Assembly: GCA_023405565.1 (NCBI GenBank) | Contig: JAEXXW010000642.1 | Span: 1 to 5,340, forward strand | Length of the DNA stretch: 5,340 bases | Direction: 5' to 3' | From: Pseudomonadota bacterium | GTDB taxonomy: Bacteria; Pseudomonadota; Alphaproteobacteria; Rhizobiales; Xanthobacteraceae | In this document: positions 1 through 5,340 of the stretch, in pieces | How positions within the stretch are numbered: the stretch's first letter is position 1 | Layout: every line of letters begins with the position of its first letter | Program-made: the position numbers and the translations under genes | The notes under the pieces: generated by a model | Database searches by the model: none | The model's input: the letters and a program-made list of their open reading frames with translations, nothing else | What the model was told of the DNA's origin: nothing

Positions 1-873
1 GGGCTCGACCGCGGCGCGCCGGTGCGTATCTCCGACGAGATCCAGAACATCGACCGCAGCGCCGGCGCGATGCTTTCGGGCGAAGTTGCCAAGCGTTATG
101 GTCATGAAGGCCTGCCGGACGACACGATCCATGTGTCGCTGAAGGGGACGTCGGGCCAGAGCTTCGGTGCGTGGCTCGCCAAAGGCGTCACCTTCGAGCT
201 TGAGGGCGAAGGCAACGATTATGTCGGCAAGGGTCTGTCCGGCGGCCGCATCATCGTGAAGCCGGCCGCTGACTCCGGCATCGTGCCGGAAGAGTCGATC
301 ATCGTCGGCAATACCGTGATGTATGGCGCGATCTCGGGCGAATGCTATTTCCGTGGCATTGCCGGCGAGCGCTTCGCCGTCCGCAATTCGGGTGCTGTCG
401 CCGTTGTCGAAGGCACCGGCGATCACGGCTGCGAATACATGACCGGCGGCATCGTCATCGTGCTCGGACAAACGGGCCGCAACTTCGCGGCCGGCATGTC
501 GGGTGGCATCGCCTATGTGCTCGACGAGACCGGCGGTTTCGACAAGCTCTGCAACATGTCGATGGTCGAACTCGAACCGGTGCCCGCCGAGGAAGAGGCC
601 GCTGAGCGCTTCTACCACAGCCGCAACGACCTCGAGACTGCGGGCCGCGTCGAAATCCTGACCGACATGACCCGCTTCGATGCCGAGCGCCTGCGCTACT
701 ATATCGGCCAGCATGCCCGTCACACCGGTTCGTTGCGTGCGCAGGCGATCCTGGCCGACTGGAAAAACTATTGCGGTAAGTTCCGGAAAGTCATGCCCGT
801 TGAATATCGCCGCGCTTTGAAGGAAATGGCGGCGATGCAGGAACAGCAGCCCAAACTCGCGGTCGGTGCCTGA
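1..873 (+). CDS. gltB: Glutamate synthase (GOGAT) large subunit, C-terminal part (5' end outside window)
   Basis: This is the last ~290 residues of the large (alpha) subunit of glutamate synthase, a cytoplasmic enzyme that makes two glutamates from glutamine plus 2-oxoglutarate. The frame is open from base 1 ([15 protein letters not shown]...), so the GTG at 22 is an internal Val and the gene starts upstream; full-length alphaproteobacterial GltB is about 1500 residues or more. What is visible is the GXGXG domain, a right-handed beta-helix of Gly-rich turns. Examples are [46 protein letters not shown] and [19 protein letters not shown] (partial residues ~48-167), then [19 protein letters not shown] charged helical tail follows ([20 protein letters not shown] onward). 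The amidotransferase and FMN/3Fe-4S synthase domains lie outside the window. The TGA stop is 5 bases before gltD, so co-transcription and translational coupling are likely. The identification is firm. Confidence 0.97.
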   Translation, partial: GLDRGAPVRISDEIQNIDRSAGAMLSGEVAKRYGHEGLPDDTIHVSLKGTSGQSFGAWLAKGVTFELEGEGNDYVGKGLSGGRIIVKPAADSGIVPEESIIVGNTVMYGAISGECYFRGIAGERFAVRNSGAVAVVEGTGDHGCEYMTGGIVIVLGQTGRNFAAGMSGGIAYVLDETGGFDKLCNMSMVELEPVPAEEEAAERFYHSRNDLETAGRVEILTDMTRFDAERLRYYIGQHARHTGSLRAQAILADWKNYCGKFRKVMPVEYRRALKEMAAMQEQQPKLAVGA

Positions 874-878
874 ACGTC

Positions 879-2297
879 ATGGGTAAGGTCACCGGTTTTC
901 TCGAGATCGAACGCGAAGATCGCGATTACGCTCCCGTCGCAGAGCGGGTGAAGCATTATCGCGAATTCGTCCAGCCGCTTCCTGAGAAGGACACGCGCGA
1001 TCAGGCGGCACGCTGCATGGATTGCGGCATCCCGTATTGCCACAACGGTTGCCCGGTCAATAACCAGATCCCAGACTGGAACGATCTGGTCTATCGCGGC
1101 AACTGGGAAGAAGCGGCACGCAATCTCCTCTCGACCAACAATTTCCCGGAAGTCACCGGTCGCGTTTGCCCGGCGCCGTGCGAAGCGTCCTGCACGCTGA
1201 ACATCGAAGACACGCCGGTCAACATCAAGACGATCGAATGCGCGATCGCCGATCGTGCGATCGAAAGCGGCTGGATCAAGCCCGAGCCTGCCTCCGTCAA
1301 GACCGGCAAGAAGGTTGCGGTCATCGGCTCCGGCCCGGCCGGCATGGCCTGTGCGCAGCAACTCGCGCGCGCCGGACATGACGTGCATGTCTACGAGAAA
1401 CACGCCAAGGCCGGCGGCCTTCTTCGCTACGGCATTCCCGACTTCAAGATGGAGAAGGGTATCGTCGATCTGCGTGTGGAGCAGATGGAAGGCGAAGGCG
1501 TTACCTTCCATTACGGCGCTCATGTCGGCGTCAACATGCCCGCCGACAAGCTGCTCGCCGAATACGACGCCGTCGCACTGACCGGCGGCGCCGAGCATGC
1601 GCGCGATCTGCCGATCCCCGGCCGCGAGCTTGATGGCATCCATTTCGCGATGGACTTCCTGCCGCAACAGAACCGGCGCGTCTCGAACGAGCCGCTGAAC
1701 GGCGTGAAGGAAATTCTCGCGACCGGAAAGCATGTCGTCGTCATCGGCGGCGGCGATACCGGTTCGGACTGCATCGGCACCTCGATCCGCCAGGGCGCAC
1801 TGTCGGTGACGAATTTCGAAATCATGCCGATGCCGCCCAAGCGCGAGAACAAGTCGCTGACCTGGCCGGACTGGCCCTACAAGCTGCGCACCTCGTCGAG
1901 CCATGATGAAGGCGCCGAGCGCGAATTCTCGGTACTGACGCAGAAGTTCGAAGGCGAGAATGGCAAGGTCACCGCCATTCACTGCGTGCGTGCGGACGAC
2001 AAGATCAAGCCGGTGCCCGGCACCGAGTTCACGATCAAGGCCGACCTCGTGTTGCTGGCGATGGGCTTCGTCCATCCGGTGCAGGAAGGCATGCTGAAGA
2101 CGCTCGGCGTCACGCTCGATCAGCGAGGCAACGCTCGCGCCAACACTGAGGACTACAAGACGTCGCTGCCGAAGGTGTTCGCCGCCGGCGACATGCGTCG
2201 CGGCCAGTCGCTTGTGGTCTGGGCGATCCGCGAAGGGCGCCAGTGCGCCCACGCGATCGACAAGTTCCTGATGGGAACAACCAACCTGCCGCGGTGA
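879..2297 (+). CDS. gltD: Glutamate synthase (NAD(P)H) small subunit
   Basis: This is the beta subunit of glutamate synthase (472 aa, normal length). It oxidises NAD(P)H on FAD and sends electrons through Fe-S clusters to GltB. The N-terminal Fe-S domain has C46-x2-C49-x4-C54-x3-C58 ([13 protein letters not shown]) and C97-x3-C101-x3-C105 ([12 protein letters not shown]). The FAD-binding Rossmann motif GSGPAG is at 150-155, followed by [15 protein letters not shown]. The NAD(P)H-binding motif GGGDTG is at 290-295. The C-terminal FAD motif [21 protein letters not shown] runs over about 434-454. The start ATG gives the expected N-terminus ([12 protein letters not shown]). Its Shine-Dalgarno is weak, which fits coupling to gltB ending 5 bases upstream. 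The CPAPCE form of the second Cys motif and the MPMPPKREN / WPDWPYKLR segment look like the actinobacterial/eukaryotic-type small-subunit group, not the E. coli/Azospirillum type with its CPQDRLCEG motif. That subgroup call is from memory of the families. The cofactor preference (NADH or NADPH) cannot be read safely. Confidence 0.97.
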   Translation: MGKVTGFLEIEREDRDYAPVAERVKHYREFVQPLPEKDTRDQAARCMDCGIPYCHNGCPVNNQIPDWNDLVYRGNWEEAARNLLSTNNFPEVTGRVCPAPCEASCTLNIEDTPVNIKTIECAIADRAIESGWIKPEPASVKTGKKVAVIGSGPAGMACAQQLARAGHDVHVYEKHAKAGGLLRYGIPDFKMEKGIVDLRVEQMEGEGVTFHYGAHVGVNMPADKLLAEYDAVALTGGAEHARDLPIPGRELDGIHFAMDFLPQQNRRVSNEPLNGVKEILATGKHVVVIGGGDTGSDCIGTSIRQGALSVTNFEIMPMPPKRENKSLTWPDWPYKLRTSSSHDEGAEREFSVLTQKFEGENGKVTAIHCVRADDKIKPVPGTEFTIKADLVLLAMGFVHPVQEGMLKTLGVTLDQRGNARANTEDYKTSLPKVFAAGDMRRGQSLVVWAIREGRQCAHAIDKFLMGTTNLPR

Positions 2298-2340
2298 GCG
2301 TTTTCGATACCGGTTCGCGTAAAGAAAACGCGTCGAAATA
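2298..2340. repeat. Intergenic palindrome between convergent genes; possible dispersed repeat and bidirectional terminator
   Basis: Directly after the gltD stop, GCGTTTTC (2298-2305) is exactly inverted as GAAAACGC (2324-2331), an 8-bp stem with an 18-base spacer. The spacer carries ACCGGT (2309-2314, itself palindromic). A second, mutually exclusive stem can form from CGCGT (2316-2320) and ACGCG (2328-2332) with a 7-base loop. The element fills most of the 59-base gap between the gltD stop and the stop of the convergent DUF459 gene, so either strand could use it to end transcription. There is no proper U-tract beyond the T's inside the stem, so a classic intrinsic terminator is not proven. 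The motif order (GCGTTTTC, ACCGGTTCGCGT, AAGAAAACGCGTC) resembles a short palindromic repeat I recall between many Bradyrhizobium/Rhodopseudomonas genes. This copy seems to lack part of the left spacer. The family link is memory, not a search. Confidence 0.6.
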
Positions 2341-2356
2341 GAGAACGCGGCAGGAC

Positions 2357-3952
2357 TTACCGCCCGAACAATCCGAAGAAGAAGCGCGGCCCGGAATCGG
2401 GCACGATGCGGCGCCAGAAGGTCGGCGCCTGCTGCTGCGCCTGCGGGCGCACCTGGCCTTGCAACACCGGATGTCCGGCAACACGCGTTCCGCCAGGCGC
2501 CGGCGCACCCGGCTTGGTCAGCGCGGCCTGCTGTGTCGCGGCTGGCTGGTTCGCCCGCACGATCGCCAGCGGCGCGCCGGTCGGCGGCAGCGGCTCATTG
2601 ACCGCCAAAACCGGCATGCGCGGTGGCCAGGTGAAATCGTCCGCCCTGCCCGCTTCGGCGCGCATCGGCTCGCCTTTCACCAGCATGCGGCTCGCCTGCG
2701 CATCGAGCGCATCGTTCTTCGGCGTTGCGCCGCCCAGGAGATCGTCAGGCTCACGCAGCGGCGTATCCAACAGGATCACCGGCCCTGCGAGCGGACGGGC
2801 AGCCGGACCGACCGGCTTTGCCGGTGCGGCAACGGGAGCCGGTGTCGGGTCCGCGGGAATGTTGAATGCAGCGGGAACCGGTTCACGCAACACCCTGCGC
2901 AGATCGCGCTCGACATAGTGGGCAAGCTTGCGCGCGCCAAAGCGTGTGAAGTGGACGCCGTCCGAGGTGCGCAATTGACGGATCTGACCATCGACGTCGG
3001 GACCGCGCTGCATGAAATTGTTGCGCTCGTCGACGAAGCCGTCCCAAACGTTCACGTAGATCATGCCGGCCTTCTCGACATGCGGCCGAACGATCTCGTT
3101 GAGATATTGCAGGTCCGAGGTCGATTTCGTGCCACGCACTGCTGGCACGCCAACCCATAGCACCGGCACATTGGCGGTCTTCAGCACCGCGATCATCTCA
3201 TCGACGCGCGCGCCATAAACCTCTTCCCACTTCTCGGTGCGGAATTCGAACGGACCGCTCGCGCGCGGACGCTGCGGTTCGTTGGCGGCGATTGCCGGCG
3301 TCTCGTCGTCAGCCGGTTCTGTCGGCTTTTGCTGCGCGGCGCCTTGCTGAGCATTCGGCTGCGCGCTCTGCTGGTTGGTCGCGCCGGGTTGCTGCTGTTG
3401 CTGCGCCTGTCCAGGTGTGGCCGGAGTGCCCGGCTTCTGCGGCGTCACCGCGGCCGACTTGGCCGGTACGGGTTGCACCTTTTCGCGGATCGCCTGCCGG
3501 TCATGCAAACCGACCAACATGACGATCGCCTGGGGCTTTTCCTGCGCGATCAGATCGCGCGCGATCTTCGGCCATTCGGCATCGCTGCGCTGTTCGTAAC
3601 GGATCAGGCCGGAGAAAGCGCGGTGCTTGCGGACGATGCCGATTTCCGGCGTTTCGGCGAGTTGCTCCTCAAGACCATAGGCCAGCCAGTCGGCCATTGA
3701 GTCGCCGAGCACCAGAATGCGGATACTGGGTGCCGTTTCCGGCGCCTTGGGCGCGGGCGCGCGCGTGAAATCCTCCTGCACCGGCGGGCGGACAGGACGT
3801 TGCGGCTGCGGATTGAAGAAGCGGTCGTCGAACGGAAAGAACTGCGCGCTGGCCGGCAGCACATACACGGCCGCCCCCACCGTCATGGCGGTCGCGCAAG
3901 CGGCCTTCGCCCAGAAAAGCTTGCGGCGACGCTTCTGGCTGTTCGATGCCAT
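2357..3952 (-). CDS. Secreted SGNH/GDSL hydrolase-like protein (DUF459 family)
   Basis: This 531-aa exported protein has no assigned substrate. From ATG 3952 the signal peptide is clear: basic n-region KRRRK (7-11), hydrophobic stretch to ~33, and an ASA|Q site at 34-37, so it should act in the periplasm or beyond. Pro-rich residues ~48-75 lead to an SGNH-type fold (~77-355). Block I is VLGDSMADW with the putative nucleophile Ser85. A block II-like FSG is at 113-115. Block III is VGLHDRQ (147-153), with His150 where Asn is usual. Block V is SDGVHFTRFGARKLA with Asp331 and His334. A Gln/Pro/Ala-rich insert (~158-230) splits the fold. The Pro/Ala-rich tail (~356-510) contains GRADDFTWPPR and ends FFFGLFGR. 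The ATG is preferred over in-frame TTG at 3958 because GGA lies 8 bases upstream of it. The gene follows the MltB-type transglycosylase on the same strand after 80 bases and faces gltD. Family placement is confident; a wall-related esterase role is inference. Confidence 0.88.
   Translation of the reverse strand: MASNSQKRRRKLFWAKAACATAMTVGAAVYVLPASAQFFPFDDRFFNPQPQRPVRPPVQEDFTRAPAPKAPETAPSIRILVLGDSMADWLAYGLEEQLAETPEIGIVRKHRAFSGLIRYEQRSDAEWPKIARDLIAQEKPQAIVMLVGLHDRQAIREKVQPVPAKSAAVTPQKPGTPATPGQAQQQQQPGATNQQSAQPNAQQGAAQQKPTEPADDETPAIAANEPQRPRASGPFEFRTEKWEEVYGARVDEMIAVLKTANVPVLWVGVPAVRGTKSTSDLQYLNEIVRPHVEKAGMIYVNVWDGFVDERNNFMQRGPDVDGQIRQLRTSDGVHFTRFGARKLAHYVERDLRRVLREPVPAAFNIPADPTPAPVAAPAKPVGPAARPLAGPVILLDTPLREPDDLLGGATPKNDALDAQASRMLVKGEPMRAEAGRADDFTWPPRMPVLAVNEPLPPTGAPLAIVRANQPAATQQAALTKPGAPAPGGTRVAGHPVLQGQVRPQAQQQAPTFWRRIVPDSGPRFFFGLFGR
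3263..3481 (-). other. Low-complexity Gln/Pro/Ala-rich insert within the DUF459 protein
   Basis: Residues ~158-230 of the DUF459 protein are almost wholly Q, P, A, T, E and G, including QAQQQQQPGATNQQ around 182-195 and later AQQGAAQQ. The Gln run is coded by mixed CAG/CAA codons (+ strand GCTGCTGTTGCTG near 3391-3403), so it is a short imperfect trinucleotide repeat. The insert lies between SGNH block III (GLHD) and block V (DGVH), inside the catalytic domain. Reading frame and coding character continue on both sides (DRQAIREKVQP before it, GPFEFRTEKWEEVYGARVDEM after it). It therefore looks like a disordered loop, not a frameshift scar. Confidence 0.7.
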
Positions 3953-3970
3953 CCTCAAGGTCCGTGCGAT

Positions 3971-3993
3971 GATACCGGCCCGCTGCCGATATC
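3971..3993 (-). promoter_or_regulatory. Stem-loop in the gap between the transglycosylase and DUF459 genes
   Basis: Read on the - strand, GATATCGGC and GCCGGTATC form a 9-bp stem (8 Watson-Crick pairs and one G·U) around the 5-base loop AGCGG. It ends 18 bases before the DUF459 ATG, in the 80-base gap after the transglycosylase stop. The pairing is better in RNA from this strand (G·U) than from the other strand (C·A mismatch), which fits a role in the mRNA of these two genes. No U-run follows, so it is not a standard terminator. It could mark an mRNA processing or stability site, affect translation start, or be an operator in DNA. The structure is seen; its function is unknown. Confidence 0.4.
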
Positions 3994-4032
3994 TTTTATC
4001 GCATAGCAGGAGAACGTGGCGAGTCGAAGGTG

Positions 4033-5340
4033 CTAATTGCCCCGCAGCCGCGCCAGCACCGTGGCACTGGGGAAGCCGTCCGGCACGAGGCCGGCCCGCG
4101 CCTGGAAGTCCCGGATCGCCGCTCGTGTCTTGGGCCCGAAGCGGCCATCCGACTCGCCGATATTGAAGCCCCGCCGGGCCAGCAATTGCTGCATTTCCGC
4201 GCGCTCGTCGCGGGTCAGAACCCGCTCATGCCGCGGCCAGGCCTGGACGAAGGGCTCACCGCCCCGCAGCCGGTCGGACAAATGGCCGATCGCCAGCGCA
4301 TAGGCCTCGGCCGGGTTGTAGCGCATGATCACGCGAAAATTATTGAGCATCAGGAAGCCCGGCCCCTGCGAACCGGCCGGCACCATCAGGAAAGCGCGAT
4401 CGGAAGAGCGCGGAAACGGCTTGCCGCCAGCACGGGTGATGCCGAGATGCTCCCACTCGCGGATGGTCATGACCTTGGACCGGTCAGCCAGCATGAAATT
4501 GAAGTTCTTCGGAATGACGACCTCGTAACCCCAGGTCTGCCCCGTCTCCCAACCGTGCTTCTTGAAGTAATTGGCGGTCGAGAAGAGAAGGTCCGGCACC
4601 GACGTCGTGATATCACGATGACCATCACCGTCGGCATCGACGGCGTAGTTCTTATAGACGGTCGGCATGAATTGCGTTGGGCCGAAAGCGCCGGCCCATG
4701 ACCCCTTCATGCGATCGGGTTGCACATCGCCCCGATGCAGCAATTCAAGCGCCGCCAGAAATTCGTTGCGGAAATAGTCCTGCCGGCGGCCGATACAGGC
4801 CAGCGTCGCTGTGGAGCGGACGACATAGCGGTCGCCCATCATCGTCGAATATTTGGACTCGATGCCCCAGATCGCGGCGATGACATAACGATCGACACCA
4901 TAGGCCCTTTCCATCGCGTCAAAGGCTGCGCGGTTTTCCGCCAACACAGCACGACCGCGCTGGATGCGATCCTCGCTCACCAGCAGATCGAGATAGTCCC
5001 AGAAGCTGCGAGTGAATTCAGGCTGCGCATCAACCAGATCCATGATCTTCAGATCGGGCGTCAGGTCGCGCGTGAGGGCGTCATATTCCGCTTTCGGGAT
5101 GCCGCGCTTGGTCGCCAGCGGCGCAAGGCTTTGCAGGCATTGCTGGAAACTGGCAGCCGACGCGCGGATGGCATCTGCTGTCATGAGCGGATGGCCGGAT
5201 GCGCCCGACTCGCCGCTCCATTCGGGACCTGTCGCCTGCGCGTATGAACGCCGAACGGCTGGCGCGCGTGACGTGGGTGCGGTGGCTGTCGGTACAGAGG
5301 CCGTCGGAATTGCGCCAACAGGCTGCTCTGCTGCTCCGCC
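4033..5340 (-). CDS. Lytic murein transglycosylase, MltB family, with C-terminal peptidoglycan-binding domain (5' end outside window)
   Basis: This periplasmic enzyme cuts the MurNAc-GlcNAc bond of peptidoglycan, leaving 1,6-anhydro-MurNAc ends. Numbering from the internal Met at 5184, the SLT_2/MltB-like domain covers ~5-315. The catalytic Glu109 sits in AAIWGIESKYS. GSWAGAFGPTQFMP (161-174) is the conserved substrate-groove motif. DADGDGHRD (183-191) is an EF-hand-like loop as in E. coli Slt35/MltB. A peptidoglycan_binding_1 domain (~325-380: MQQLLARRGFNIGESDGRFG...) closes the protein, and the stop is TAG. The frame stays open from 5184 to the right edge for 52 codons with no ATG, GTG or TTG. 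This part encodes a Pro/Ala/Thr-rich stretch (GAIPTASVPTATAPTSRAP). ATG 5184 has no Shine-Dalgarno and no signal peptide after it, so the true start and export signal lie beyond the window. Soluble versus lipoprotein form cannot be judged. It is the upstream partner of the DUF459 gene. Confidence 0.95.
   Translation of the reverse strand, partial: GGAAEQPVGAIPTASVPTATAPTSRAPAVRRSYAQATGPEWSGESGASGHPLMTADAIRASAASFQQCLQSLAPLATKRGIPKAEYDALTRDLTPDLKIMDLVDAQPEFTRSFWDYLDLLVSEDRIQRGRAVLAENRAAFDAMERAYGVDRYVIAAIWGIESKYSTMMGDRYVVRSTATLACIGRRQDYFRNEFLAALELLHRGDVQPDRMKGSWAGAFGPTQFMPTVYKNYAVDADGDGHRDITTSVPDLLFSTANYFKKHGWETGQTWGYEVVIPKNFNFMLADRSKVMTIREWEHLGITRAGGKPFPRSSDRAFLMVPAGSQGPGFLMLNNFRVIMRYNPAEAYALAIGHLSDRLRGGEPFVQAWPRHERVLTRDERAEMQQLLARRGFNIGESDGRFGPKTRAAIRDFQARAGLVPDGFPSATVLARLRGN

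Noticed and set aside
22..24. GTG as a start for the first gene
   Set aside because: The frame is open to base 1 and the protein is clearly the C-terminal part of GltB, so this is an internal Val.
768..2252. Long open frame (~494 codons) on the - strand opposite gltD
   Set aside because: It lies fully antisense to a well-conserved gene, its protein is rich in R, A, D and H with no recognisable domain, and such shadows are expected from third-position GC bias.
2459..3160. Open frame of 233 codons on the + strand opposite the DUF459 gene
   Set aside because: It is antisense to a gene with a clear signal peptide and SGNH motifs; its Arg/His/Cys-rich product shows no domain and it has no ribosome binding site of note.
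3956..3958. TTG as the start of the DUF459 gene
   Set aside because: It adds only two residues; the ATG at 3952 is a better codon with GGA at a better distance. It cannot be fully excluded.
4000..4030. Possible sigma-70 promoter for DUF459 on the - strand (TTCGAC, 17-base spacer, TATGCG)
   Set aside because: The spacing is ideal but the -35 hexamer matches the consensus poorly and the -10 is only partial, so it is too weak to annotate.
4030..4701. Open frame of 223 codons on the + strand opposite the transglycosylase
   Set aside because: It is antisense to strongly conserved catalytic sequence and its product shows no known domain.
5182..5184. ATG as the true start of the transglycosylase
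   Set aside because: It has no Shine-Dalgarno, no signal peptide follows, and the frame is open upstream to the window edge.

Overview
The window comes from a GC-rich (by eye a little over 60 %) alphaproteobacterial chromosome, most likely Hyphomicrobiales (Rhizobiales). The evidence is the style of the GltD protein, an SGNH/DUF459 protein of the kind common in that order, a peptidoglycan-binding lytic transglycosylase next to it, and a GCGTTTTC…GAAAACGC palindrome between genes. That palindrome resembles an intergenic repeat I remember from Bradyrhizobium/Rhodopseudomonas-type genomes. No family- or genus-level assignment is safe from this stretch alone. There is no sign of a mobile element, CRISPR array, tRNA or rRNA.

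Layout. On the + strand, bases 1-873 hold the 3' end of gltB (large subunit of glutamate synthase). After 5 bases comes complete gltD (879-2297, small subunit). The two form the classical gltBD operon for ammonium assimilation: GltD passes NAD(P)H electrons through FAD and Fe-S clusters to GltB, which makes glutamate from glutamine and 2-oxoglutarate. A 59-base gap with the palindrome follows. Two genes then run on the - strand, convergent to gltBD. The gene read first is a lytic murein transglycosylase of the MltB family (4033 to the right edge, 5' end outside the window). After an 80-base gap that holds a clear stem-loop comes a secreted SGNH-hydrolase-like DUF459 protein (2357-3952).

The - strand pair suggests a periplasmic cell-wall module: one enzyme cleaves the glycan strand, and next to it is a putative esterase/hydrolase of unknown substrate. 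The DUF459 protein is the least understood gene here. It has a Gln/Pro/Ala-rich insert inside the catalytic fold, a His where the SGNH family usually has the block III Asn, and a long Pro/Ala-rich tail ending in an aromatic C-terminus. The rest of the window is ordinary housekeeping. I see no convincing new multi-gene system; the transglycosylase/DUF459 pair is the best candidate for follow-up. Apart from the short gaps, the whole window is coding.
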